From Armigeres subalbatus (lineage: Eukaryota > Arthropoda > Insecta > Diptera > Culicidae): a DNA stretch of 64,000 bases. The translations under genes were made by a program, and so were the position numbers. The notes beneath the pieces are model-generated. The model saw only the letters and a program-made list of their open reading frames with translations. It was not told where the DNA came from and did no database searches. Each line of letters starts with the position of its first letter. The first letter of the stretch is position 1. The DNA is taken from the NCBI RefSeq assembly GCF_024139115.2, contig NW_026943176.1:266859-330858 (forward strand), read 5' to 3'. Of this stretch, positions 1 through 10,487 are shown one piece after another.

Positions 1-800
1 ATTTTCTCACATCATCCTCTTTCGCATGCGAAGCAAGCACGTTTAGTTGCAAGTTCTGCTATGCGCGCAAGAGTCAAACCCGTTCGACGCGCTGCGAGAA
101 CAATCAACGACGCGACGCACCTTCGGTTAGACGCGATCGTAGTGTCGGGCTGTGCTTTGCCGAAAGGCGCACCGCGCACGCTTTCGCGCCGATAATTGGA
201 AACAGTCTGTTTTTTTTTCTCGTAATGATTATGCAATGTATCAAGAACAATATTAAATTAATGTTTGCATTTTTAAAGAGTAGAAATTAATCAACTTAGA
301 GAAAAGGTATAGTTTTCACTAAATTTGAAAAATTAAATAACTGGAACACATTTCAGCTTCTAAATGTGACTCATTGGTCGTCACAATCTGGGGTCGCATC
401 AAACAATAATAATTATTGTAATCTCAAAATATGTGAGAGTTTAAATATTAGCGGCGATGGGACCCGTGTACCCTGAATGGTGGAATGAGCCGATATGAAA
501 GATATTTATTCTGAGCAATATCCAGTTATTGCCAACTGTTACCAAGTTAGATTTTAGACGATTTGCGAGAGTCTAAAATTTTAAGTGCATCTAAATTTAA
601 AACTGTTAGAAAAGAGAAAAATAAGTCATTTATTGTTTTGTAAATATTTTCTATTTAAATTGTTTTTAAAATATTTGGTTAAGTTGTACAAGAAAAGGTT
701 GTAATATTAGATTAAATGTCCAACTTTCATTCGAAACCACTCAGCTTGATGAATATTTTTTATCAGCATGGTAGAACAGGTGTAGCAAAAGTCCACGAGA
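1..800. other. no gene recognised
   Basis: AT-rich sequence with a CG-rich patch at about 85-200. The open frames on the minus strand here are short and have no recognisable motif. I see no RNA gene and no clear transposon end. Confidence 0.5.
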
Positions 801-807
801 CGCCCCT

Positions 808-1075
808 GCGCAAAGGAATAACAATCAATAATAAGGAGCTGACAAATCGCATAGACGCACCCTAAGGGGTGCGCCAGAGTAGAATCGCCTACGCAACGTC
901 GCGCGAAAATTGCACGCAAATGAATAACAATCAATAATAAGGAGCTGTCAAAGTGTATAAACGCTTCACTTCGCATTTCGCGTCTACTCTAGCCGCACCC
1001 TAAACGGGACATGCGATGCGACGCGACTCACGCAAGGGAATAACTATTATTATCAATGAACTGTCAAACTACACA
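808..1075. repeat. degenerate tandem repeat, units about 105-118 bp
   Basis: Three successive segments share the core GAATAACAATCAATAATAAG or a close variant, followed by a CTGTCAAA-like motif (about 815, 920 and 1,035). A related single copy is at about 9,197-9,290. The third unit leads directly into the larger repeat that starts near 1,098. Confidence 0.6.
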
Positions 1076-1097
1076 GTTGCGTCACGTCGCATCGCAC

Positions 1098-2412
1098 GGT
1101 CACTTCTATTCTGGCTTCACCCCAATACAGAAAAAAAATCTTTGTATTTTGAAACACGCCTTGATTGAGGAAATAAATAGAAATAGAGACCCACGCATTT
1201 GCCCGGAATAAGGCAATTAAGTTAATGATTCCTTATTTTAAAGCTCGCATTTTCCTGTATAGGGAGTTTTTAATATGTTTGTGCTACGCATGCGTTTGTC
1301 CATAATAATGCACAAGAATATAAAAATGAGTAAATAATTCTTTCTTGAAAGGCACGAATTTTCCCGAAATAAGGTTAACGAATGATTCCTTCTTTTAAAA
1401 TACGCATTTGCTCGGAAAAAGGCAAATTAGTGATACATTCTTTTGACTCACACATTTGCCTGAAATACGCCTTCTTTCAAATCACGCGTTTGCCCGGAGT
1501 ATATCAAACAAGTGGATGATGCCTTCTTTTGAAATATGAATTTACCCGCACTGATAAAAATCTACAGTTTCATTGAATAAAATTTAAAAAAAATACAAAT
1601 ACTGCCGTTACACGCATAACTGTCCCATGTACATAGGAATCCCAGGTTACTATAAGAGTTTGCCGGGAATAAAGTGAATCATAATTGAACGCTTCTAGAA
1701 AAACACTCATTTCGATATAATAAGGTCATTTTTTTTCAATGACTGATTTAGGCTTATAACGGGTGGCAACTAAAACATTGGAATGACTTCAACACTTTTC
1801 TATCACAATCAGTGTTGTAAAATGTCATTTGCATTCGTTTGCATAATTTTCCCAGAACTTTTTCCAGAAGTTAGCTATCAATTTATAAGGTATGACGAAC
1901 CTATAGGCGTATAAATGTGCCTTCAACTTTGTCTGACAAGACATTGTTGTAAATATGTAATCTGGGGCGTGGGAGGTAAAATGTCATTCAAATGACATTA
2001 TGTCAAATGACACGTGACATTTTGGAGAGATTTCACTCTCCAGCCTCATATGTTATGTTTAGAGCAATGTACCCTTGGACAAGAATATAGCACTACTCAA
2101 TCGTTATGAGTACATCTAAAATTATAAAGTAAATTTGGCTTCTGAAGAAAGATATGATCCAATTAGTCAAATGACATGCAAATGACATTTTACAAGACTG
2201 ATCACAATAATAATGCTTTCACAGAAATAAGACTTCATGTAAATGAATCCTTACAATAATCCGCCGAAACAAGAAGTATTGCGGTACACTTAATCAAGCG
2301 AACCAAGACCATAAGAAAAGTAACATTTTAAGCGTGAAAATGTTTCGAAAACTGTCATAGCATTTTTTGCTCAACTAAGCTCCATTGTATGCAAAGGTGA
2401 TTGTAAGGCCAA
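1098..2412 (+). repeat. interspersed repeat, copy 1 of 2
   Basis: This segment matches 13,988-14,911 in the same orientation. Both begin with GGTCAC-TCT-TCTGGCTTCACC, share the 'tttgcccggaataaggcaatt' block, and end at TGATTGTAAGGCCAA. Copy 1 carries a 391-bp insertion (1,810-2,200) that copy 2 lacks. No protein of its own was recognised, so it is probably a non-autonomous element or a fragment of one. Confidence 0.7.
1810..2200. mobile_element. hAT-like MITE with 8-bp target duplication
   Basis: Terminal inverted repeats start CAGTGTTGTAAAATGTCATT on the left and CAGTCTTGTAAAATGTCATT on the right (reverse complement). The 391-bp element is flanked by a perfect 8-bp duplication ATCACAAT (1,802-1,809 and 2,201-2,208). 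The paralogous repeat at about 14,655 has a single copy of the target and no insert. The 8-bp duplication and CAG end fit the hAT superfamily. No transposase is encoded. Confidence 0.85.
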
Positions 2413-2639
2413 CCATGGACCATATTATGTTAATATTCATTAGTCTAAGTTTGAAGACTAAGGACAACACTTTGTATAACATAATATATTATATCAGATT
2501 GAACTGTACTTATTTGTAGTTTTTTCTCAAGCCGTTCTTTTCATTCCAGTTTTTTGGTTGCCAAAATGTGTTTTCATCATTGCAGGAATCTTGTTAAGGG
2601 TATGAAAAAAAAATCTGGGATATGGTGCATTCTGGGGAA

Positions 2640-2722
2640 TGGTTTTCGGGGAATGTTTCATTCTGGGGAGTGGTTTTCTGGGGAATGGTTTTCTGGGGTA
2701 TGGTTTTCTGGGGAATGTTATA
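2640..2722 (+). repeat. short tandem array, about 16-bp unit (TTTTCTGGGGAATGGT)
   Basis: Four to five units of the form TTTTCTGGGGAATGGT follow one another with small changes. The same motif appears in the opposite orientation at 8,946-9,014. Confidence 0.7.
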
Positions 2723-2729
2723 GAATCAT

Positions 2730-3155
2730 TGAAATTAATACATTTTCAAAAATGCATTCCAACAATTTCCAAACGCATTTTTCACCATTCATCGACGTAA
2801 TATGAAAGGTAATACTCCCTAGTAGAAGTCAACTACATTGGAATGATGATTTTTTGAGCTTTTCGGTGCTTTTCGGAACGGTTTCTTTAGGTGGCCGATC
2901 ACCCAATATCTTTGTAAGTGTACCATAAAAATTATCAACGCAAGATTAGTAGTTGTGAGAAACTTGAATACCAATCGACAAGATAGACGAAAATAACTCC
3001 TTTTTTGTTAACATCCGATTACCGTAAACATTGCATTAATGTGAACGATTTCAGTCCGAGTTGAACACAGGAATTCTCAATACTGTTTGACTATGGCATA
3101 AACTAACGAAATGTGTCCGAAAATCAACAGATTTGCTTTGATTTACGACGATATT
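2730..3155. other. no gene recognised
   Basis: AT-rich intergenic sequence. I see no conserved open frame, tRNA-like structure or clear terminal repeats. Confidence 0.4.
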
Positions 3156-3368
3156 TCTCGGGTACTTATTCAAAAGGACGTATGTGATTTTGTAAACAAA
3201 GATTCAAACGTCGATATGACCAATCTGATAGCACTCCCCTGCAAACCAACACTACCAACAGGTAGTCGAAGGCTTCCCCTACCTGTCTGTGAGGATAATT
3301 CGCGGTGAAACGACGTTTGAATCTTTGTTTGCAAAATCACATACGTCCTTTTGAATAAGTACCCGAGA
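3156..3368. mobile_element. hairpin MITE, about 58-bp arms
   Basis: The left arm starts TCTCGGGTACTTATTCAAAA and its near-perfect reverse complement ends at 3,368. The arms continue inward through AAAGATTCAAACGTCG. The 65-codon open frame across it is a by-product of the palindrome. The superfamily is not clear. Confidence 0.8.
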
Positions 3369-3869
3369 TTTATGTTTTATTTTTTCATGATGCTATAGCT
3401 GATTATGTTCACATCTTGCGACATTGTTGCCAGCTGTTCGAACACACAAATAGCATAATTGAAATTTACTGCGTTTTCTTTTTGATTTTTCAAGACGTCC
3501 CAAAGTAGGATAATGAAGATATAATTATGACATTAATAGATAACTGGTTGGAATGAGATTTATTATTTTTTCGATATTTTACATATTTTCGCTGCCGACG
3601 ACGAGCAACCGACGACGTCGTTAGCATGCGTGGCGGGAGGAGGAAATTTTTTCACTCAGTTTTATTTTGATTGAATCGACGCTAAATGAGCACTATATGG
3701 TTTGATAATTTATCAATGTGTAGATTAAGATTCTAACATAGTTCTAATACTTTTTCTAGTATAATCAGATGTGGTTCTTTCAATCACAAACAAACTACAT
3801 ACTCCGTGCTAATTGGAGTGAGAAAGTGGGTATTTGTAAGATTGTGTTGGTGAGCCGCTCAGCAGCCAT

Positions 3870-3958
3870 GAACCATTGCATCATGACGTCATTGACATTT
3901 TTTTAACCGTGTTCAAATGGCGAGTGAAGTTTAATGAGGGCAATGTTTACATTTTTTA
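3870..3958. repeat. repeat edge abutting the VRK 3' end; inverted copy near 42,158-42,250
   Basis: Read on the minus strand this is TATAAAAAATG-AAACATTGCC-CTCAT-AAACTTCAC-GCCATTTGAACACG-GT and so on. The plus strand at about 42,158-42,250 has the same run with few changes. The homology begins at the TATAA that contains the predicted VRK stop codon. Confidence 0.65.
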
Positions 3959-6900
3959 TAGGTATGGAGTTTTTGGCTCGTGCAATCGTCTATTCTGAAT
4001 GACACCGTAAGAGGCCTTAACTGACTCCAATATTCATACCCAGAAGTCAAAGTATTGCCTTCTAGTACAATTGTGATGTACGCGAAAGGCATAAAAATAT
4101 AGCAAAACTCACCTATCACTTCAGAAGTTTCCGACTGTGCTTCTTCCTCTGCGCCTTCCATCTCCTGGTCCTCCGCTTGTTCATCCTGCTCTTCAACGTC
4201 CGACAAGTTTACTTCTTCCTCCTCTTCTTCCTCTTCTTCGACGTCATTAATAAAATCACTGTCACTTTCTTCTTTCCTAATTGTTGGGGTCTTCGTTGTT
4301 CGAACCAATTTCCGCACTAGCTGCTTTTTACCCTGAGCTAACTTTTTCCTATCATGGATCTGCTTTGTTTTCACTTTCAGTACTTCTTCTTCTTCCTCTT
4401 CTTCACTATCAACATCATCATTTCCGGAATCTGCCTCTTCATCCTCTTCCTCTTCACCACTTTCTTCCTCTTCTTCTGCTGCTACTTCGTCTTCACTCTC
4501 CTCCGCCTCATTACCACTACCGTCTTCTTCTTCTTCCTCTTCATCGTCTTCTTTTTCCACTTCTTCCGGTTTTTCAACACGGACTGTCTTATCCCGCGCC
4601 TTGACGTCGGGTGGTTTCTTAACACCGTTACTACTAAATCCATTTGCCCCTGGTGATATCCCGCATGAGTTGCGATTGTCGCTTCCGCAGAATATCCATC
4701 ATCGGTTTGGTGTACCCTTTGATGTAGTCTTCGCTCTCTATGTAGTCCAAAGCGTTCGACGTCTTGTTTTCGAGCTCGCGAATCGCGTACGTCGGATTGC
4801 CGCTATATTTAATCACAACCTCTTCTATCTGATCGGCCCGCTCGAATTCCTTCTCCGCCCGCTCGCGTGCAATTTGGTCCGGATCGGTGCTGAGGATGTC
4901 GGACCAGCAGAATTTCTTCTCTTTCTTGGCGGTAGAGCAACCTTTTGTTCCGTTCACTTTCCCGTCGGCCGGAGTTCTCGTGCTGTCTCGTTTGGAGCGA
5001 AGATTCTTCGGCGATGTGGTTTTGTTGTGCAGAGTGCTTTCACGGTACGGGAGCACCCCCAACTTCATCAACGATTTGACGTGGTTGATTTTGTTGGTGG
5101 ATTCCGCCTCGTCCTGTGTGGTAAGTTTCTGACTGTGTTTGACGATGTCTTCGATTACGAGTTTGAGGCGAGACTTGGGTTTGTAGCCCAGTCGCAGCAG
5201 CTCCTGGAAGAACAGGGACCGAAGATAGTCGTAGTCCGGTCGCTCGTCGTACGTCAATCCGCCGACGTAGTGCAGGAAGTCGCCGAGATATTTGGGACAG
5301 TCTTCACCGTAGATGGTTTTGAGCATCTCCCGAACATCGGTCATGAAGTACTCCTTCATGCGGTGCACCTGTTCCGGCTGGTTGAGCATTTTTTCGTCCT
5401 TCCATGGGAGAAATCCACGGCTCCAGAAAATGAGATTGTAACTGAGGAGAAAGAACATGATTTCATAATAAGTAAGTTTTTGTAATTAATTATGCAAATG
5501 TATTGAAGAGTTGCCTTGTGAGTTTCTGATTGCCGACTCTTTCAACTTACCCCAAACACTCCAAATCGCTTCGCCTCGCATGCGCACCCATATGCGCATC
5601 CCGGGAAGTGAACTCCAGCGTACCATCATGGGCACGTCGCTGGTCCATGAAGAACGGTCGGTGCTGCCCCGTGCTGTCCATGAACTTCGACGCCAAACCG
5701 AAATCAATCAAATGAATTCGTTCTTCGGTTTTACCGGTGGGAGTCTGTTTGTGCTTCTTTTTGTCATCCTCTTGCTTGCCGTTCACTTTAAACGTTGACC
5801 CATTTTGACTGATCTGCACGTCAATTTGCTTAAAATTTTCACCCACATTTTTACTCGTAATGCGATAAAAGAATGATTTGCTGCTATCTCCATCCTTCTT
5901 TCGCTTGCGTTTGTTGTTTCTGTTCTTCGTATCCTCATCGTCACTGTCATCCCGGTACACGATGTTCTTCAGCGGACGCAGATAGTGCGACTTCACCATA
6001 TTCTGGTAGGTCTCCGACTCGGCAACTCCATTTCCCCGGCAGGACCGCACCGGATTCGATCCACTGAACTCGACTGCCTTCTTCACCATAACCGTCGGCG
6101 TCGAGGTAAGCAAACCATTATATCCTTCACCATCGGGTGCAGTCTTTTTGGGAGCTGGCAATTGGTCAACTTTAGGAGTAGAACTTTGGATCACGAGTCT
6201 TGCGCTCTTGACGTTGTCCAACTCCGAAATGGGAACCTTCCCTATCATCAAATTTTCCGCTTTGATGTCCGAATGCACGTATCCCTTGTCGTGTAAATGC
6301 TCCAGGACGTCCAATATCTGACAAGCAATGATTGGAATACTTTTCGGATCGACCCGTCTGTTTCGGATCAACGAGTGCAGATCCCTTTGGTAGCGTTCCA
6401 GGATCAGAAATCGATATCGCTCATCCTTGAAGTAGTGCGACCCGGATGCGATGTATTCCGGCATGCCCGGGGGAATGGGACTGGTGTCTGTGAAAGAGAA
6501 AACCATATAATTTAATTGTTTTAACAGTTGTTTGGTTCACTTAATAAAGACATCAAACAAAAGACGTGCGAAATATGCAATCCTGGAGTGATTATAATTA
6601 AAATATATAACAAACCTGTTCTTTTAGCCGTGTTGAGCAGTGCATGTATCTCCACAAACAGAGGCCCATTGGAGTGGGGTTCGATCTTGACCACGTACTT
6701 GGCATTGTCACTTGTGACTGGCTTGGTAATGTTGTCCGATGCGAGAAAGATCTCCCCAAAACTTCCCTTGCCTGTAAAATAAAACAATTTCAGTGTAATG
6801 TAATCTGACTATCGTTAATTCACGCCTCCACCAACCTATTGGCTTCCCGATGCGCCAGTCCTTCAGCGACAGATCCGTCAGTACGGTTCCGTCGACAAAC

Positions 6901-7031
6901 TCCCGCGTCAGTTGGAAGCTCACATTCAAAGCCGGACTGCAGCTGGTGGGGGTTTCGAAGGACACCTTCTGGCGTTTCTGGGGTGTTTCGTAGAGGTGAT
7001 TTTCAATCTCCACGGCATGTCGCTTGCCCAT
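3956..7031 (-). CDS. vaccinia-related kinase (VRK1/NHK-1/ballchen-like Ser/Thr kinase)
   Basis: This nuclear Ser/Thr kinase belongs to a family known to phosphorylate histone and chromatin substrates and BAF. Exons on the minus strand are 7,031-6,836, 6,771-6,616, 6,487-5,551, 5,441-4,113 and, tentatively, 4,020-3,956; all introns are GT-AG. The sequence shows the glycine loop GKGSFGEI across the first junction, YVVKIEP with the ATP-binding Lys, the catalytic loop VHSDIKAENL, LIDFGLA, and the VRK-typical HDGTLEFTSRDAH followed by RSDLECLGYN across junction 3. About 170 extra residues, rich in charge, lie between the catalytic loop and DFG. The C-terminal tail is highly acidic (long Glu/Asp runs). 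The kinase frame stops at 4,634-4,636 while the acidic frame is open one base over, so one extra base is likely near 4,647-4,650. With that base ignored the model is about 893 residues. The start is the first ATG, just before a KRHAVE stretch. Family identity is firm; the exact tail is not. Confidence 0.85.
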
Positions 7032-8450
7032 ATTCTTTCCAGGCCTAGTAACTAATTAATTGTGGCAGTTTTATGCGATGGCCTAGAAGAGGTGTTTGAA
7101 CTTTTCCCTTCGTTTCGGTGCAGCTTTTTGATTTACTGTTGTTTTGCAGTCACTTGGCACTTGGCGCAGCAGCAACGAGGTGGAACGCGTTTAAGCCAGT
7201 GGACGACGTCAGTGTGTTCGTTTTGGTTTCAATTGGTGCAGTTGGAGATGGCTGCAAAGGTAAAGGAAAAATATGCGAAAGATGAGGAAATATGCTTCGG
7301 CCAGTGTACAAACATTCATGTGCTTTTGAAGTGTGTGTTTTCCTTTTATGCTCTGCTTACATCAACACTGTTTGCAGCAGAAACGAGAAATCGAAGTGCA
7401 GCAAACATCATTTTGGGAATAGAAAACTCTTTTGTTAGACTGCAATTACAATGAATTATGCTTTTCGGAATTATGGAAACCAGAGAACACAGAGCAAACT
7501 TATCAAGCTGAAGAATTTACATTATTCTAGTTTGCGGTTACACTGGTCTAACTTCAATTTAGACTACACACGGAGTGTATTCAGGTTTTTTTGACACGGT
7601 TTCATTTTAATCGATTAATACCTTCAAATTTAATGATTGAACCATTGTTGACCCCACAAAAAAATCAACAAAAAATAAACACACTGATGTAACATTTTGT
7701 TTCATTTAAGATATTCTAAATCTCAAAAGTATATATGACAGGACTATGTGATATGCAATATGATCATTAGATCTGTTCAAATTTCAAAAAGTTTCTTAAA
7801 GTCGACCAGTCAACTGTTATTCACAATTCTTATGCTAAGATAGACTTCTGGTGAAAATTTCAGCTCAATTGGTTGAAATTTAGGTGTGCTTCAAATCGAT
7901 TTAGTGTTTTCGGCATGATTTTGCCCCTAAAAAAAATCGTAACTCTGAGTGGGATGAACGAAATTAATTGCAACAACAACCAAATGAAAGCCATACCTAT
8001 CCTCAAAACTTTGTAGAACATTGTTTTGTAATCGGAACAGATCTTCTATGTGTTTCAACAGATTTCGTCCTTCGAGATACCCAAAAATCAACATTTTTCG
8101 TTGATAAAAGGCCTATGAAATCTACATACAGATATTTTTTTAGATTGAATTTGTCGGGAAGTTGCAGCTACACAATGCTTGCAGCTACATTTTAGTATAG
8201 CCCGATATTAAATCTTAAGCAAGTATCAAATAAAAATTGTAGAAAATTTAGAAGTGGATTCACATTTTAATTTGCTTAATTGATTGCCTTATTACAAAGA
8301 CTTGCACGCTGGCAAGCATTTTCATCGAACAATTACCATTGCTTTTCAATAATCGTCATCAAATATTTTTGGTTGGGACCTGAGATGTTGAAACAAAGTA
8401 GTCATTGGTGACTTGGTAGAATGTCATTCAACCGTCACATCATCCTGCAA
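7032..8450. other. upstream of VRK; no second gene supported
   Basis: The first 230 bases carry the VRK promoter and 5' UTR. An ATG at 7,248 followed by GCTGCAAAG and a GTAAAG donor-like site could start a divergent first exon, but I found nothing to join it to. From about 7,500 the sequence is AT-rich with no recognised feature. Confidence 0.4.
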
Positions 8451-8451
8451 C

Positions 8452-8565
8452 GGCAAGCGTATCTGGTGTAGTTGGTAGGGTGTTCGACTGATAATCACAG
8501 TGTCATGAATCGAATCGCACAGAAATTGAACGAAAGTTTTGTTTGACAATTTTTTCAATCATTGA
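8452..8565 (+). mobile_element. tRNA-like SINE relic
   Basis: TGGTGTAGTTGG resembles a Pol III box A, and GAATCGAATCGCAC about 45 bases later resembles a degenerate box B. The cloverleaf is not intact and there is no terminal CCA-type context. It is more likely a decayed SINE than a tRNA gene. Confidence 0.35.
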
Positions 8566-8600
8566 TCATACTTCGAATTAGCAACAAATGACATTTTTGC

Positions 8601-8820
8601 CTTTCTCGTACAAAAAAATTGTACGGAAAGGCCAAAAACGAATTTTTGATAGGAGGCCCGGAGACACACTGTTATATACCAATCGACTCAGTTCGGGGAA
8701 CTGAGGTGATGTCTGTTTGTGTGTGTATGTGTGCAAATTTTGAAGACACACTTTTGGGAACTTAGCACCAATCTCGCCTTTTTGTATTTGCCGGGTCCGA
8801 AACGAGCACCATTTTTGCAG
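8601..8820 (+). repeat. interspersed repeat starting GCCTTTCTCGTA, fragment
   Basis: This shares the blocks 'cctttctcgta', 'tatataccaatcgactcag', 'ttgaggtgatgtctgt' and a TG-rich run with 46,978-47,493. The 47-kb copy ends with CGAGAAAGGC, the inverse of its start, so the family has short terminal inverted repeats. This copy lacks the right end. Confidence 0.6.
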
Positions 8821-8945
8821 TGTTGATGTACATTATTGCAACATGTCCTGCCCATAGTACCCTTCCAGTTGTATCTATATTCTGGATATATTATAGATTT
8901 GTGCGAGCTCGTGGTGGTTTATCATTCACCGCCACACACGGTTCT

Positions 8946-9014
8946 ATAATATTCCCCAGAAAACCGTTCCACAGAATTCCATTCCCCAGAATGTACCGTT
9001 CCCCAGAAAACAGA
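8946..9014 (-). repeat. 16-bp CATTCCCCAGAAAACC array, inverse of 2,640-2,722
   Basis: ATTCCCCAGAAAACCGTTCC and variants recur about four times. It is the reverse complement of the TTTTCTGGGGAATGGT array 6.3 kb to the left. Confidence 0.6.
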
Positions 9015-9196
9015 ATATATAGATGAACATGATTTCATTTTCTTCTTTTCTTACAAACATCATCGCAAGACCATACATAAAATAATTTGTCCTAATAAGT
9101 TAGATGTGCAAGTGCCGTTGTAGTAATTATTAGAAACTGTAGTTTCAAATACAATGTGCCATTTGGTATAAATGACCATAAGATGCCCGCCAGTAA

Positions 9197-9290
9197 ACAC
9201 GACTTACGCAAAGGAATAACAGTTTGTTATTATCAATGATCTGTCAAACTGAACTGCCGCGTCACGTCGCATTGCATGGTCACGTCTAAA
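9197..9290 (+). repeat. fragment of the 808-1,110 repeat
   Basis: CGACTTACGCAAAGGAATAA, a TTATTATCAATGATCTGTCAA block and GCGTCACGTCGCAT match about 1,024-1,105 with few changes. The following 870 bases to 10,170 are AT-rich with no supported feature. Confidence 0.6.
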
Positions 9291-10172
9291 GAGGCTGCAC
9301 TCATAACAAAAAGACGCAGTGTCAAAATTGGAAAGGCGCGCTTGCTGTCAAATCAGTTGTTCCAATCGAGCACATGGTTCTTAAAAGAAGGAGTATTGCG
9401 CCACTTGCAGGGCAGGTACAAAATGACCAAATTCCAAACCGCGAAATCCTCGACTTCAAAAACAAAACCGCGAGAAACACATTTCAATGCAAAATTTTAA
9501 TACTGTTGCTTTTGATCTATCAAAATATCAGTATCAGTAGTAAAAAATATAATAAGGCCGTTACAAATATTTAACTAAAATTATTTAACAGCATGAATTT
9601 GAATCAAGACTGATAAGAACAGTTGACAACTCCGAACTCAGTTTGGATTCTACACATTCGAACTGACATCGATACGAGGTTCTAAGTAGGTTGTCCAGAT
9701 GGCGTTGGGTCACACTTAAATCATAATTTGGTTAATGATAATTTTGAAGAGCAATAACTTAAAATGAATTATTTTTTTTAGAAACCCAGAGGACTATGAT
9801 CCTTAAGAACTTGATTTTGTCAAACTGATTCTCCAGAGAATCTAACACAAAAAGCTTGGAGAACTCTCTGATAAATAGATGCAGAGACGGATAGAAACGT
9901 TTGTAAGGTCTGCGGATTGTTTAACAAATTGTCAATATATGGTGTGCTGTCCTCGAAGTGAAGAATGGAGTTATCATCACTTCATAGTTCATATTGGAGC
10001 AGAGCGGAATACAGTACTTACGCGATTCTGCTCCCCATGAACATACAAGATCCCAGTCGGAAGGATTCCATCCTCTACTGATCACTAATCTATTGCGAGC
10101 AGTGGATCGTCGGATTTGCAACCAACCGTGATTTCCCATGGAGTCTCAATTTCTGTAATGTGCTCAAGCACG

Positions 10173-10487
10173 ACCGTTGTAAAATGTCATTGGCATTCCC
10201 ATGTCTTTTTTCTCAAAACCTTTTTCAGAAGCACGATATCAAATTTAATATGAGGTGTAACGAACTTATAGCGCTTAAATGGTTCTATAACTTTGTCTAA
10301 CTGGACATTGCATTTCTGTTAAAAAGTCTGATTCGTGGGAGGCAAAATGTTATTCGAAAAAAAATCCACTCGAGCCTCAGCCTCCGCCTTGCAATGTATC
10401 TTTGATGAAAAATATAAGACTACCTACTCCTAAAAAAAAGTTTTAGACAAATAAGTCAAATGACATACGGGGGACATTTTACAACAC
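10173..10487. mobile_element. second copy of the TTGTAAAATGTCATT MITE family
   Basis: It starts TTGTAAAATGTCATTGGCAT and ends ACATTTTACAAC, with internal similarity to 1,810-2,200 (the 'aacgaac-tatag' and 'actttgtct-ac-ggacattg' blocks). It abuts the 5'-truncated LINE at about 10,488, which supplies the next readable base. Confidence 0.65.

Noticed and set aside
4281..4656. Plus-strand frames rich in F and L opposite the VRK tail
   Set aside because: They are the antisense reading of the Glu/Asp-coding GAA/GAG runs.
4650..4715. A 66-bp intron (GGGTAC donor, CACCAG acceptor) to explain the VRK frame change
   Set aside because: Its length is a multiple of three, so removing it leaves the same frame and the same TAG. 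A one-base change is still needed.
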